The notes beneath the pieces are model-generated. The model was not told where the DNA came from and did not search any database. It was given only the letters and a program-made list of their open reading frames with translations. From Paenibacillus bouchesdurhonensis (lineage in GTDB: Bacteria > Bacillota > Bacilli > Paenibacillales > Paenibacillaceae): a stretch of 64,000 nucleotides of DNA. The position numbers and the translations under genes are program-made. The stretch is from positions 4,197,492-4,261,491 of the forward strand of contig NZ_LT732548.1 of the NCBI RefSeq assembly GCF_900155685.1. Direction: 5' to 3'. The stretch's first letter is position 1. The number at the start of each line of letters is the position of its first letter. This document shows positions 22,913-32,511 of the stretch, one piece after another.

Positions 22913-23632
22913 CTATTTAAACAGCCTGCTCAAGATCGTTCCCAGTGTTCCCACGTCTAATTGGTCAGTCGCCTTCCAATCCGGGCTGATCTTCGCGTTT
23001 GCTATGAGCCACTCTCGGCCGTTTTCCTTCCAGGCTGGCACTTGCGTTGTCTTCTTATCATCTGCCAAGGCTGCCCCCTCCTTTCGCTTCAAGCCTAAAT
23101 ATTTAGCGATACCGGACACATGCCCCTGGATGATCGCCTCGATCACCTCTGGCCGTTTCAGTTTATTTGCATCAGCTGCCACATCAATAAACAAGTTCTC
23201 TGTCAGCACTGCCGGCATTTTGCTTTCACGTACCATGTGCAAGTTCTTAGTCTTCTTACCTCGATCTATGACGCCATAAGGCTTAAGCGCGGCCATGATC
23301 TCGGCATGCAGCACATTCTGAAATGATGTACTCGCAGCTGATGCATTAGTATAACGGAACGTCTCGAAGCCACCAGCACCGCCGCCCGCATTGCAATGGA
23401 TACTAACCAGAATATCGGCCCCCACTTTGTTTGCCAAATCCGTGCGTTCTTTTAGCTCCAGGTATACGTCCGTGTAGCGTGAGGGCAGCACTTGCACGCC
23501 CACATACTGCGATTCTAATTGCTGCTTGATGGCGAGGGACACAGCAAGAGCTATGTCCTTTTCCTGCAGTCCGTTTGCTACTGCACCGGGGTCTTTGCCG
23601 CCGTGGCCAGCGTCAATCCATACATTTTTCAT
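22913..23632 (-). CDS. N-acetylmuramoyl-L-alanine amidase, endolysin
   Basis: The 239-residue protein is an Amidase_3-type zinc amidase: WIDAGHGGKDPGA (first His), a Glu-containing strand, SIHCNAGGG (second His) and TENLFID near the end of the domain (Glu). It cleaves the bond between muramic acid and the peptide stem and would release phage from the cell. The catalytic domain covers about residues 1 to 180; the remaining 55 residues may bind the wall. It overlaps the holin gene by 4 bases, forming the lysis cassette. Confidence 0.93.
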   Translation of the reverse strand: MKNVWIDAGHGGKDPGAVANGLQEKDIALAVSLAIKQQLESQYVGVQVLPSRYTDVYLELKERTDLANKVGADILVSIHCNAGGGAGGFETFRYTNASAASTSFQNVLHAEIMAALKPYGVIDRGKKTKNLHMVRESKMPAVLTENLFIDVAADANKLKRPEVIEAIIQGHVSGIAKYLGLKRKEGAALADDKKTTQVPAWKENGREWLIANAKISPDWKATDQLDVGTLGTILSRLFK

Positions 23633-24090
23633 TTAGTAGCCCCTCCCTTTTCGTTCAGCTGCTCCAAGAAGTCTTTAACTTTCGGTGGGAGGTACACGCC
23701 TAGGATGCCTAGATTTTCGACAACAGACAGACCCTCTCGACCAGCATAAAAGTAAACGGCCAAGGTACGAAATACAGATGCATCCCCTCCAACCCATCCG
23801 TCAATTAGCACGGCAAGTCCGACAACAAAAAGCACCGTAATCTTACGGATTCCACCCCAGAACATTACTTCGCTATTAAGTGTTTTTGTCTTGATTGCTC
23901 CCAAAATTCCCGTAATGTAATCAGCTGCCATAAGTACGACGAGAAGCTGCAGCGGCTTATCCCAACCGCCTAGCAATGTAGCGATTAAACCGACAGCAGC
24001 AAAGACTCCGCCAGTAGCAGCCTCTTTACCCGAAGCACCAGCTGCAGCAGCCAGTACAGTGCTACCAAACACCTTTATTTGATTTAACAT
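23629..24090 (-). CDS. Holin, toxin-secretion/phage-lysis family
   Basis: The 153-residue protein has three or four hydrophobic segments (VFAAVGLIATLLGG; LLVVLMAADYITGILGAIKT; ITVLFVVGLAVLIDGW) and the DYITGILGAIKTKTLNS segment typical of the Cph1/TcdE-type holin family. It would form the membrane lesion that frees the amidase. The charged C-terminus (VKDFLEQLNEKGG) is usual. It overlaps the amidase start by 4 bases. Confidence 0.9.
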   Translation of the reverse strand: MLNQIKVFGSTVLAAAAGASGKEAATGGVFAAVGLIATLLGGWDKPLQLLVVLMAADYITGILGAIKTKTLNSEVMFWGGIRKITVLFVVGLAVLIDGWVGGDASVFRTLAVYFYAGREGLSVVENLGILGVYLPPKVKDFLEQLNEKGGATK

Positions 24091-24141
24091 AGTTCACCCT
24101 ACCCTTCATATAAATATCCCCCGGGGATCCCGAGGGCAAAA

Positions 24142-24162
24142 TAAAAAACGCCTTGCGGCGTT
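24142..24162 (-). terminator. Hairpin terminator upstream of the holin
   Basis: AACGCC, a GCAA loop and GGCGTT are followed by T residues on the minus strand. It follows the 24169-24444 gene and may attenuate read-through into the lysis cassette. Confidence 0.65.
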
Positions 24163-24168
24163 GGTTGT

Positions 24169-24444
24169 CTATTCTTCTGTTCCCGTGACCTCTTCGTATC
24201 TCTCGGCTAAATAATCATAATTACATATGCCGACAGTGCCGGTATCGTTTTTGTATACAAACTGCCCCGGGATGGCCACAAGCTCTTTAGTCCCGCTTTT
24301 TAGAGTTATAGATTGCAGCGCGCCCGCTGGCGAGAAGTCAACCGATATCCCCATGCTTGTAAGCATTATAATTGGCTGGATCGACGACAAATCTTTAAAC
24401 TCCACGGCTTCCACAGTATCCTTTGATTTAAATACTCGTATCAT
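24169..24444 (-). CDS. Hypothetical late protein downstream of tail fibre
   Basis: A 91-residue protein of unknown function, beta-rich (VEAVEFKDLSSIQPIIML ... LKSGTKELVAIPGQFVY) with an acidic end. AAGGGTG stands 6 bases before the ATG at 24444. Lying between the tail fibre and the holin, it is probably a fibre-associated or baseplate accessory protein, as small genes at this place often are. Confidence 0.55.
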   Translation of the reverse strand: MIRVFKSKDTVEAVEFKDLSSIQPIIMLTSMGISVDFSPAGALQSITLKSGTKELVAIPGQFVYKNDTGTVGICNYDYLAERYEEVTGTEE

Positions 24445-24462
24445 CTTCAACACCCTTCTTAA

Positions 24463-25797
24463 TTATTCAAACGCTATCCAATAAGCATTTTGATTTCCGA
24501 AAAAAAGTCTCGCGTGGAATCCATTTTCTTGTAAGAAAAACGTGTTTCTACCATCTGCAACAGAAGTTGAGTGTTGGTCAACGTTCACTGGTATAACTAT
24601 GAATGTCTTATTATTTTTATAAGCAATAAATGAGAAATAAGCAGGTTCATTAGCTGGGTAGCAGAAAACAAAGTTCGGAGTAAACGGGAGGCCAGATACA
24701 TCCAAATATCCGTAAGTGTTACCGCCAGAGACATTCGATGTTACGCCGTTCCCCTCAGCAAATCGCCTACCCTCTACTAAAGTGCCTAAAACCCCGAATA
24801 TATTAACACCATTTCTAATATTAGAAGCGATAAGGTCTGTATCTCCTAAAATAGTGATCGGGCTACTGTAATATCCTGCTGCCTTAGTCTGATTCGTTGT
24901 CCCTGGAGTAACGTTTCCGCCCGCTCCTCGGTTTGGCATTGTCCCGGTCAGGTTGTTGGCTCCAGCGTTAGAAAATGTTTTGCCGCTTAGTACGTCTGCT
25001 GCAACTGCATTTCCCGTCGCTTTAACGATAGCTGCCATTTTTGCAATCAGCGAATCCCATGATTCACTCGTGGATGCCGATATTCCCCAGGCAACAAGCG
25101 CGGCAACCACTTCCGCTTTCCGCTCATTGCCAAGCTGAAAAGCCGCTGCTGCTGCTGAGTTTGCGGCGTTGGCTGTAGTCTGGGCTGCTGCGGCCGCATC
25201 GTAGGCCGATTTAACCGCTCGTGGTGTCGCTGCTAGTGCTTCGCTCGTGCTGTTCGTAGCATTAGAGAGTTGCACAACACCTTTTTTCGTAGTGCTAGCA
25301 TCCTCGATCGTTATTCCCGCAAGCGCATCATCCAATTCCTTCTGTGTTACAAAGACCAGGGATTCATCAATATTGGCCGTGATATTGGTTGCGGCTCCGA
25401 CGAACACATTCATATTAATGGCCTTCTCGATCACTCCGTCACCGCTTGGAGTGATGTAGTCGGCAGTTGCCCCGGCGTTGGCGTACATATAAAGGATTTC
25501 GCCCACGTCCGGATCCTCGGCAAAAACACCAACCTCGCGCAGATAAAAACCAGTCGTGACGTCCGGGTTAGTCAGCGTCGCCCCGATCAGAGCGCGGATC
25601 GAACCAGTTGGATGCTTTAATCGTGATATTGTCAGATCTTTGACCGGAGTGATCAACGAAGTCATGCTCTCCAACGATTGCCCGCTCAGCGTGCCGCTTC
25701 CAACGGCCATCCTAGTATACACAAGTTGGGCGCCAGCCTGCGCTTTCGCCTGCAGCTGTCGCCCTTTATTTGTCATTGCATAACTCCAACTCGACAT
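24463..25797 (-). CDS. Tail fibre protein
   Basis: The 444-residue protein has the N-terminal phage-tail-fibre domain (SYAMTNKGRQLQAKAQAG ... VYTRMAVGSG), a segment TTKKGVVQLSNATNST typical of fibre shafts, an Ala-rich helical shaft (AAAAAQTTANAANSAAAAA) and a beta-rich tip (300 to 444) that probably binds the host surface. The N-terminus joins the baseplate through the tail protein I encoded just upstream. Confidence 0.88.
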   Translation of the reverse strand: MSSWSYAMTNKGRQLQAKAQAGAQLVYTRMAVGSGTLSGQSLESMTSLITPVKDLTISRLKHPTGSIRALIGATLTNPDVTTGFYLREVGVFAEDPDVGEILYMYANAGATADYITPSGDGVIEKAINMNVFVGAATNITANIDESLVFVTQKELDDALAGITIEDASTTKKGVVQLSNATNSTSEALAATPRAVKSAYDAAAAAQTTANAANSAAAAAFQLGNERKAEVVAALVAWGISASTSESWDSLIAKMAAIVKATGNAVAADVLSGKTFSNAGANNLTGTMPNRGAGGNVTPGTTNQTKAAGYYSSPITILGDTDLIASNIRNGVNIFGVLGTLVEGRRFAEGNGVTSNVSGGNTYGYLDVSGLPFTPNFVFCYPANEPAYFSFIAYKNNKTFIVIPVNVDQHSTSVADGRNTFFLQENGFHARLFFGNQNAYWIAFE

Positions 25798-25805
25798 TAT
25801 CTCAC

Positions 25806-26363
25806 CTACCCTATTGTTATAGTCTCCCCGATGTGCAGTGAACCGCCGAAATAGAGATCGTTTGCTTGGATTGTTTCCTCTAAGATTACCGTCTCAAGCC
25901 AAGCGCTCAGCCGCTTAACCGAATCGACCGCCCGTATAAATTCCTGAGCCCTCTCGCTGGTCGCGGTCTGATCGCTGGTACGTACCCGAAAGTATCCCGG
26001 CTCGCCGCCGTATTCGAACCACTCTTCGACCGCTCCTGTACCAAATAGGATCGATATCAATTCCTCTACGGCCGCCGGCGTACCCTTTCGGCGATGAAAC
26101 AGAAAGGCGTTTTTGACCAGCTCCCGTTTTTGCTCGATCGGCAGAGCCGGATCGTAGAAGTCGACATGAAACTGCCAAGCCAACTCGTCGGCCTCATCAT
26201 CGTCCAACTCGTCCAGCCGGGAGAAGCGGGGAAGCTTCATAATTTGCTCTGATAGTCTCTGTAATTGCCCGTCTAACGCTTCGGCAGCTGCCTTGATATT
26301 GGAATCACGCTTAAGGTTGTCCGGCAGCATATCAAGCATGCTTAGGCTCTTAATATCAATCAT
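25806..26363 (-). CDS. Phage tail protein I, baseplate
   Basis: The 185-residue protein resembles P2 gpI: an N-terminal LPDNLKRDSNIKAAAEALDG, the FSRLDELDDDEADELAWQFHVDFYD segment, and the RKGTPAAVEELI core. In P2, gpI connects the baseplate wedge to the fibres. The start at 26363 has GGAGG before it, and it overlaps the baseplate J gene by a few bases. Confidence 0.88.
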   Translation of the reverse strand: MIDIKSLSMLDMLPDNLKRDSNIKAAAEALDGQLQRLSEQIMKLPRFSRLDELDDDEADELAWQFHVDFYDPALPIEQKRELVKNAFLFHRRKGTPAAVEELISILFGTGAVEEWFEYGGEPGYFRVRTSDQTATSERAQEFIRAVDSVKRLSAWLETVILEETIQANDLYFGGSLHIGETITIG

Positions 26364-27486
26364 CGGCAAGACCTCCATATGTGACGTTGACAGAAGCGTC
26401 CTTGGCAACCTGTAGTTCGCCAACCTCCACAAACGTCGGAGATGTGACCTCTACCCTCAGGACACCTGCCGACATCACTCGCCAGATCAGTTCCGAAGGA
26501 TTTATATCCCGGCCGAGCTTGGACTTTTGCCAAAGCTTGTACGCATCCACAGCCGCTGTTACCGCCGCCTGTATCCCGGTCGCTTCGGTTGCCCGAGACC
26601 GATCAATATAATAGGTGAGAGCAACATCATAATTCACGACCTCGGGGGCCTGTATGGTAACAAGGTCGGTCAGTGGCCGGACGGTTCGGTTATTGAGCAC
26701 AGCTGCCACGCTATCTAATACATCCTGCGAGGGTAGTTCCCCGCCCTGCAGCAAGGGAACGACGGAAATCTCCCGGGGAGCTGGCGAAGTGACCGCCACA
26801 TCCACGATCGAAGGGCTTGCTGTCATCGCCCAATAACGATATGCCCCCTCTGGCCCGGCCACAGAAAAACTCTCAGGAGCAGAACGGATGCGCAGCCGAA
26901 AAGCATCGTCCGTCTCCTCTTCCGCGCCGCCCGAGCTCTCCGTCAAATTAATGACGCTTTGGACAAATGGCAAGGGGTCAATAAATGTGTTAAGCTGCCC
27001 CGGAAGGAACCCATTTCCTACAGTCCCAGGACTTGTGCAAGAGGCAGCGACGGTGCCTGATACCTCGCCCGCAACGATTTCAAGTACCTCATTTGTCGCA
27101 AATACAATAGCCCCCTCGCCCCCGGCCGGACCTATCCGCGTTCCAGCCGGTATAATCGAAGCAGAAGTAAGCGGAATCGACAGATTAAACTGCAGCGTAG
27201 TAATTGCAGATTCAGCAGGGAGCCGGGTCACATCGCTCATCGCGCCGATATGATCTAATACCAACCCGCTCGCATATTTGAGCAAATCAGCTTTCTTGTT
27301 GTGATTAATCAACGCCTGCTGCTGGATGATTATTTGTGCCAGGGCCAATAAAAAAAGGCGCCTCGGGTCTGCCGGGTAAAGCTGGCTACCGATTATGCCT
27401 TCAAAAATAGTTATAATGCTGTTCTCGATCTCCTTGGCGTCTACATTCACAAAATCAAAATCCGGTAGAGCATCAAAGTTGCTCAA
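26356..27486 (-). CDS. Baseplate protein J
   Basis: The 376-residue protein has the baseplate J core: the N-terminal LLALAQIIIQQQALIN helices, a RLPAESAITTLQF strand, the long TDDAFRLRIRSAPESFSVAGPEGAYRYWA block (read in parts) and the NNRTVRPLTD segment. It forms the outer wedge of contractile-tail baseplates. It overlaps the gp25/W-type gene upstream and gene I downstream. Confidence 0.92.
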   Translation of the reverse strand: MSNFDALPDFDFVNVDAKEIENSIITIFEGIIGSQLYPADPRRLFLLALAQIIIQQQALINHNKKADLLKYASGLVLDHIGAMSDVTRLPAESAITTLQFNLSIPLTSASIIPAGTRIGPAGGEGAIVFATNEVLEIVAGEVSGTVAASCTSPGTVGNGFLPGQLNTFIDPLPFVQSVINLTESSGGAEEETDDAFRLRIRSAPESFSVAGPEGAYRYWAMTASPSIVDVAVTSPAPREISVVPLLQGGELPSQDVLDSVAAVLNNRTVRPLTDLVTIQAPEVVNYDVALTYYIDRSRATEATGIQAAVTAAVDAYKLWQKSKLGRDINPSELIWRVMSAGVLRVEVTSPTFVEVGELQVAKDASVNVTYGGLADD

Positions 27487-27823
27487 ATCCTTCCCCCTCC
27501 CCTGCCAGAGTATATTTAATTACAGGCGAAAGTCGGCCGTAGATAGCTGACTCCTCACTCGATTCAATGACTTCAACACTCGCAATAACCGCCCTCGGCT
27601 CCTGTTCAGAAACGGCGACCATAATTTCAGCAGCTATACGAGCAGTTAAGACGTTAATCGGTTCGTCTATAACAACGTCCATCCCGATCGAGCGGCTACC
27701 GGGAACCGATCCAAGTATAGTCGTTACTATTGTTCTAATGTTTTGCCCGACCTCATCCTGCAGTGTTGTAGGGTTAAAATTAACCCATTCTCTCGACGCC
27801 GCCATATCTACTGTGTATATCAC
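27473..27823 (-). CDS. Baseplate wedge protein, W/gp25 type
   Basis: The 116-residue protein matches the gp25/W baseplate-wedge family: TTLQDEVGQNIRTIVTTILG, SIGMDVVIDEPI and a C-terminal beta pair GRLSPVIKYTLAGEG. Related phage proteins seed sheath polymerisation at the baseplate. The start overlaps the U-type gene stop, and the end overlaps the J gene. Confidence 0.85.
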   Translation of the reverse strand: MIYTVDMAASREWVNFNPTTLQDEVGQNIRTIVTTILGSVPGSRSIGMDVVIDEPINVLTARIAAEIMVAVSEQEPRAVIASVEVIESSEESAIYGRLSPVIKYTLAGEGEGFEQL

Positions 27824-28221
27824 TTTGCATACTCCTCTAAGGATAAATTTACTGTTGCAGCCAGTAGATTCCCTCGGTTGTCGATGCTAGTCCACTCTTG
27901 CTCTAGTCCAGTTATAACCCACATGCCACCCTTCCCTACTGGCTTCCCGCCTATTAAAAAGGGTAATGCTTTCCCCAGCCTCTCGTATTCGACTAGTTGA
28001 GCAATTTCTTTCCGGGGATTCACGCCAAACCGCACGTCAAAACGTATTGTGAGCGAACTAGTGTCAAGACCCGGGCCAATGAATTGCAGGAGAGGTCTTT
28101 TTCCGATCACTTCATGCGTCGCCCATCGAGGGGTAGAACTTCGGGTCAACTCTTCGAACGTCCTTACTTTTTCATGGCTAACTTCAAAGACGACACTGCC
28201 CAAGCTGCCAATTTTATTCAT
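27820..28221 (-). CDS. Phage tail protein U-like
   Basis: The 133-residue protein resembles P2 gpU: VVFEVSHEKVRTFEELTR, the WATHEVIGKRPLLQFIGPGL segment, and a C-terminal SLEEYA. In P2, gpU is part of the tail terminus/late baseplate assembly. It overlaps its neighbours by 4 bases. Confidence 0.85.
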   Translation of the reverse strand: MNKIGSLGSVVFEVSHEKVRTFEELTRSSTPRWATHEVIGKRPLLQFIGPGLDTSSLTIRFDVRFGVNPRKEIAQLVEYERLGKALPFLIGGKPVGKGGMWVITGLEQEWTSIDNRGNLLAATVNLSLEEYAK

Positions 28222-28634
28222 AGGATTTCGCCTGCTCTCTTAACCGTTCCAGTTACCTCTAAGTCGCCATCGATTATAACACCCCCAGCAGCCTGTACAA
28301 CGAGTTTTTGAATGCTACGGTCATAATAGACATGGCTACCGTCTTCGAACCAAACTCCGCGCTGCTGCGTCGTGCCTGGTGGATGTTCGTCATCTGTGTA
28401 ATAAGAACCAAGACAAAATCCTTCTTGTATCCCATTTCCGAGAAATAAGCACAGGACACTCTCGCTCGGGGCAGGGAGTGCATTCCCCTTCCCCGACCCG
28501 CCCGGAGTCAGGACAGGTAGTGAACCGGAGACGTGATTGTCCTGATCGGGGAATGTGACCCGAACAGTGCCGGACGCCTCATCAACACTCGATACGATAC
28601 CAGCCCTAATTAAGTTCGAATTCACGTCTACCAC
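28218..28634 (-). CDS. Baseplate assembly protein V, spike
   Basis: The 138-residue protein matches the shorter gpV-type baseplate spike: NLIRAGIVSSVDEASGTVRV, an OB-like barrel with SVLCLFLGNGIQEGFCLG, and a beta-helical end with VVQAAGGVIIDGDLEV. V forms the central puncturing needle under the tail tube. It overlaps gene D and gene U. Confidence 0.88.
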   Translation of the reverse strand: MVDVNSNLIRAGIVSSVDEASGTVRVTFPDQDNHVSGSLPVLTPGGSGKGNALPAPSESVLCLFLGNGIQEGFCLGSYYTDDEHPPGTTQQRGVWFEDGSHVYYDRSIQKLVVQAAGGVIIDGDLEVTGTVKRAGEIL

Positions 28635-29659
28635 CCCAATACTTTTCTAATTTCAAGATTCGTTAGATATCCACTTCCAGAAATGGCATGACTGCAGCTC
28701 TCGATAATGTATTTTCCGTCAAATCGCCCCCAACCCTTTACATTGAGGGTTAGGCCTGCCGCCATCCGGATATCTCCGACAAGAGTCAGCGAAGCCTTTC
28801 CAGCTTCCTTGTTCTTTTCCCGGATGCTTTTTTTTGCGAGTCGCTGTGCTTCGGCTGCCGAACTTACTTTTTGATTTATTTTCAATACCGGACCGCTTTT
28901 AGGAGCTCCGGGCGGCGTATAGGTATATTTGATGGTTTTCTTGGACTTAGGTGGCTTATACGTCACCTGACATGCCCGATAGGCTGTGTAAGCCGTCCCC
29001 CAACTAAATTGGTATGAAAGGATGTTGTCCTTCCCGTGCTCGATGGTTGCGACAGCTTCCTTCTTCTCATACTCAGACTCGTCAAACAGTACCAGCTTCC
29101 CTGATGCAATCTTAACAGCGATGCCTTCCTGCTTTGCCTGATCATTTAAAAAAGCTAAGTCTGATTGCTCAGTCTGATCCAGGCGGTCATACGATGGATT
29201 ATCCGTTGCCTCGTAAAGCAGCTTCAAGCCCGCCCTCTTAGCGACATCCTGGGCAATAGTTTTGAGCTTTACTTTCTCCCATGCTTTTGTGCGTACTTCC
29301 TGCCGAGCGGAAGAGCCCACTGGAAGAGATACTGCCTTTATAGCCACCGTATCGGGCGGCCCGGCAAACTCAAGGCTATCCACCTCGAACGATCCCAGAG
29401 GGAGGCTCTTTATCTCGCCAGGCCCTCCCCAGTTAATCGTCCGGAGCTCTGCCTTTATTTTGTCTCCGGCAGCAGGTTGCCACGGTTCTTGCCATTTACG
29501 CTCACGATCCTCTAACGTGATTTGGATGTCATCCATAGCCCCGGGGTCGGCGTCATTATAGGCGAAATCCAGCAGTGAATCTGCTAAATCCTGCGTGACA
29601 TCCTTACCATTGTAATTGATTACTAAGACAACTCTACGGGCGTCCTGAATCTTATCCAT
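28628..29659 (-). CDS. Late control protein D-like, tail hub
   Basis: The 343-residue protein resembles P2 gpD/hub proteins: YNGKDVTQDLADSLLDFAYND, the SARQEVRTKAWEKVKLKTIA block, LDQTEQSDLAFLNDQAKQEG and a C-terminal GYLTNLEIRKVLGW. It forms the hub that carries the spike. The start at 29659 is chosen because GGGAGG stands before it and longer starts would run into gene X. Confidence 0.85.
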   Translation of the reverse strand: MDKIQDARRVVLVINYNGKDVTQDLADSLLDFAYNDADPGAMDDIQITLEDRERKWQEPWQPAAGDKIKAELRTINWGGPGEIKSLPLGSFEVDSLEFAGPPDTVAIKAVSLPVGSSARQEVRTKAWEKVKLKTIAQDVAKRAGLKLLYEATDNPSYDRLDQTEQSDLAFLNDQAKQEGIAVKIASGKLVLFDESEYEKKEAVATIEHGKDNILSYQFSWGTAYTAYRACQVTYKPPKSKKTIKYTYTPPGAPKSGPVLKINQKVSSAAEAQRLAKKSIREKNKEAGKASLTLVGDIRMAAGLTLNVKGWGRFDGKYIIESCSHAISGSGYLTNLEIRKVLGW

Positions 29660-29660
29660 A

Positions 29661-29867
29661 TCAATCCTCCCGCTTCCACGGTGGTAATGTTTGTGATTGC
29701 TCTGCCGGGAGTTCGGGCACATGCAGCACGATGTTACCCGAGAATACAACCGTCTCGATATGCCCAGGGTTAGCATTCATGAGCTGAACCGAAAATCGTT
29801 CCTCGCCAAACAATTTAAAGGAGATACCATCCCAGGTATCTCCTTGAATCGTGGTGTACGTCTTCAT
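29661..29867 (-). CDS. Tail protein X, LysM-like
   Basis: The 68-residue protein matches P2 gpX: TYTTIQGDTWDGISFKLFGEE followed by LMNANPGH and VPELP. It is a LysM-like small tail protein thought to bind the hub. The start overlaps the end of the tape-measure gene. Confidence 0.88.
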   Translation of the reverse strand: MKTYTTIQGDTWDGISFKLFGEERFSVQLMNANPGHIETVVFSGNIVLHVPELPAEQSQTLPPWKRED

Positions 29868-32299
29868 TACGTGAAGGCCACCCGCCTTTTATTTTTAATC
29901 ATTTGACCATACATCTTTTCAAACTCAGATTGTGACATCTTGCCAGCCTTCTCCACTTGTCCTTTAACATCACCACCGCCATCTCCTGAGATTTGGTACA
30001 CGGGACTATACTCGATGTAAATGTCCCCTCCAGAGTTGCCCCCCGTACCAGGTTCACGTCCCATAATCCGGTTTGCTGTGTCCAGCAATGAGTGTGACCT
30101 TGGCTTGTCGTTTAGTGGGATTGCAATCTCCGGGCCAGCCTCTCCAAAGATCGACGGTCTGTCAGCAATACCACCTTTGGCATATGCATCAATTTCGGGG
30201 ATTTTCGGGATGGAAAACCCAAGTGTACCGCCGCCCAGCCAATCCGGGATATCGACGCTAATACCATTTATACTTTCGATGGCCATATTAACCAGTCGAA
30301 TAACAGCGTTAATAGGCGTTGCCACCAGACCCTTGAGCATGCCCCAAATTGCGCCAAACGTGTCCACTACTCCTGTCCAGGCCAGCGACCAATCGCCAGT
30401 AAAGACACCTGTAACAAAGTCAATTATGCCGCCGAACGCCCCTACAAGTCCCTTAGTAATGACGGTGATGTTGTCGACAACTCCGATTACGATCGTTTTG
30501 ATATACGGGAAAGCGAAATTAAACGCCCCTACCAGCCCGTCAATTATCGGCTTAACAAAATTGAACATGGCAGATATGGAGTTGCCTATTTTTCCGAATG
30601 TCGTTAAGAATACCGGAGCAAGGGCATTTACAGCTTTAGACACCCTTGGAGCCACATCATTTGCGATGAATTGAGAGACCTTTGATATTATCGGCCACAG
30701 CTTCCCGGCTAAATACGTTACAATCGGAACTATCGCTTTGACGATCTTCCCGGCAGCTTGCCAAACTATACCTCCCACCTTAACTACGATAGGAATTATT
30801 TGTTTAACAATTTTCACGACCGATCCGACACTGCTCATGACGAAAGGCGCAACATTTTTCCAGCCGTCGATAATCCCTTTTACGTAGGTACTCGTGGTGT
30901 CGATTAAATGCCCTATGGCGTCTGAAAACACGCCTGCAGCACTGTCGTCCAGACCAAGTGCAGCCGCTATATCGATGCCAGCGCCCGTAAGATCGCCGGA
31001 GAATAACTTAGATACAGCCGAGCCAATACCTTTCACGCTAGAGATTATCGGCCCGGATAGGGTTTTCACCATGGATATAACCGGGGCGATCCATTCGCTA
31101 ACCTTGTTAAACGCTACGCCCGCTTGATCCACTGCCACCGGTATATAGTTGGTCATCCAATCGGCTACCCTGCGGATCGTTGGAGCCAGCTTCTCGCCCA
31201 GTTGTATTTTCACGCCGTCTATGGCTGACTCGAGGAGTATCATGGAGCCCTGGAAGGTATCCATCTGAGTATGAGCCATATCCATAAGCGCGCCATCTGC
31301 TCCGGATACTTGATCCTTAAGATCGCCATACTCTTTGCCCAAACCGTCGAGTAATCCGGTAAAGGTTTTTAGGTGTTCCTTACCCGCGATCATGGCAATG
31401 TATTGAGCTTTTTGGGCATCGGTCATAGGGTCGAGTTTGGCCTTGACCTCACGGAAGACATTTTCGAGACCTTTAAAATTCCCTTGTGAATCGAATGCTG
31501 ATAACCCTAATTTTTTCATGGCGGTTCCAGCTCGACCAGCACCACTTGTAAGGTTCGTAACAATGGCGTTCATCGCAGTACCAGCTTCGGCACCTTTGTA
31601 ACCGCGGTTAGCCATTATTCCCAGAAAGCTGTTTGCCTCTTCCAGAGGTACGTTGAAAGTCTTAAACGTTCCCCCAGCTACTAGGAAAGCATCCATTAGC
31701 TGCTCGACTGAGGTATTAGATCGCCTAGAAGTCTGAGCTACCTTGTCGAGATACGCCGGAAGGTCTTTGACCTCTATCCCTAGCGCTGCCATGGAGTCGG
31801 TAGCAAGGTCGGAGGCTCGGCCGAGATCCATAGCGCCAGCTTCGGACAATCGCAGAACTGGTTCAATACCTGCAAGCATTTGCTCAGTGTTCCAACCAGC
31901 AAGAGCGAGGTACTGGAGCCCGTCAGCGGATTCAGCTGCGGTCTTGGATGTCTTGGCACCCATTTCCTTCGCCTTTTCGGTTAGTCTCGCAAAATCATCT
32001 GCGGCTGCACCAGAAACAGCCTTGACGTTAGCCATGGCCTGCTCAAATGTCGCAAATGTATTAACGATATCCTTGCCAAATCCTACGACCTTAGAAACAG
32101 CAAAGGCGCCGGCGACTACAGCTCCTGCCTTTTTCAAAGCATTTGCCATAGCCGCGCCAGCGCCTTCTGTTTTCTTCATTTCTTTTTGCATTTTTCCAAA
32201 TTGACCGTTCGCATTGGAAAAAGTTTTGTTGAATGTAGGATTAAGTTTTCCCCCGAGTTGAAAAGTTGTCTGATACGTCTTACCCGCTGCTGCAGCCAT
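29867..32299 (-). CDS. Tape-measure protein
   Basis: The 810-residue protein has the TP901-type tape-measure core: FEQAMANVKAVSGAAADDFARL (read in parts), EMGAKTSKTAAESADGLQYL, and the ALAGWNTEQMLAGIEPVLRL region, followed by long hydrophobic stretches (VKIVKQIIPIVVKVGG; FVKPIIDGLVGAFNFAFP). It sets tail length and is ejected with DNA. The size would correspond to a tail of roughly 120 nm if about 0.15 nm per residue applies, a rule of thumb. Its ATG overlaps the stop of the frameshifted chaperone as TAATG. Confidence 0.93.
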   Translation of the reverse strand: MAAAAGKTYQTTFQLGGKLNPTFNKTFSNANGQFGKMQKEMKKTEGAGAAMANALKKAGAVVAGAFAVSKVVGFGKDIVNTFATFEQAMANVKAVSGAAADDFARLTEKAKEMGAKTSKTAAESADGLQYLALAGWNTEQMLAGIEPVLRLSEAGAMDLGRASDLATDSMAALGIEVKDLPAYLDKVAQTSRRSNTSVEQLMDAFLVAGGTFKTFNVPLEEANSFLGIMANRGYKGAEAGTAMNAIVTNLTSGAGRAGTAMKKLGLSAFDSQGNFKGLENVFREVKAKLDPMTDAQKAQYIAMIAGKEHLKTFTGLLDGLGKEYGDLKDQVSGADGALMDMAHTQMDTFQGSMILLESAIDGVKIQLGEKLAPTIRRVADWMTNYIPVAVDQAGVAFNKVSEWIAPVISMVKTLSGPIISSVKGIGSAVSKLFSGDLTGAGIDIAAALGLDDSAAGVFSDAIGHLIDTTSTYVKGIIDGWKNVAPFVMSSVGSVVKIVKQIIPIVVKVGGIVWQAAGKIVKAIVPIVTYLAGKLWPIISKVSQFIANDVAPRVSKAVNALAPVFLTTFGKIGNSISAMFNFVKPIIDGLVGAFNFAFPYIKTIVIGVVDNITVITKGLVGAFGGIIDFVTGVFTGDWSLAWTGVVDTFGAIWGMLKGLVATPINAVIRLVNMAIESINGISVDIPDWLGGGTLGFSIPKIPEIDAYAKGGIADRPSIFGEAGPEIAIPLNDKPRSHSLLDTANRIMGREPGTGGNSGGDIYIEYSPVYQISGDGGGDVKGQVEKAGKMSQSEFEKMYGQMIKNKRRVAFT

Positions 32300-32511
32300 T
32301 AACGTCTGACCCTCCTTCCTTTAGGAGAGGGATTATCTTGCGGCTTCGGACGCCTCTTTTCGACTGCTTCATAGGCATCTGTCCATTTAATTAATTCACG
32401 GATAGGTTCATTAAGCCAAAAAACAAAGTCAGAGCCAGGAATATTGGATAAGGAGATTACAATTTCTCTTATCTCCTTTTCTATGTCACTGCTTCCTAGC
32501 CCCGACCCATT
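32299..32511 (-). CDS. Tail assembly chaperone extension (E' part), read by -1 frameshift
   Basis: Between the stop of the chaperone gene (32496) and the tape-measure start, the -1 frame is open for 70 codons from the slippery site to a TAA that overlaps the tape-measure ATG. The translated end (IPGSDFVFWLNEPIRELIKW, then KRRPKPQDNPSPKG) looks like the E' part of P2-type chaperones, which binds the tape measure. The fused product would have 176 residues. It has no start of its own. Confidence 0.8.
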   Translation of the reverse strand, partial: NGSGLGSSDIEKEIREIVISLSNIPGSDFVFWLNEPIRELIKWTDAYEAVEKRRPKPQDNPSPKGRRVRR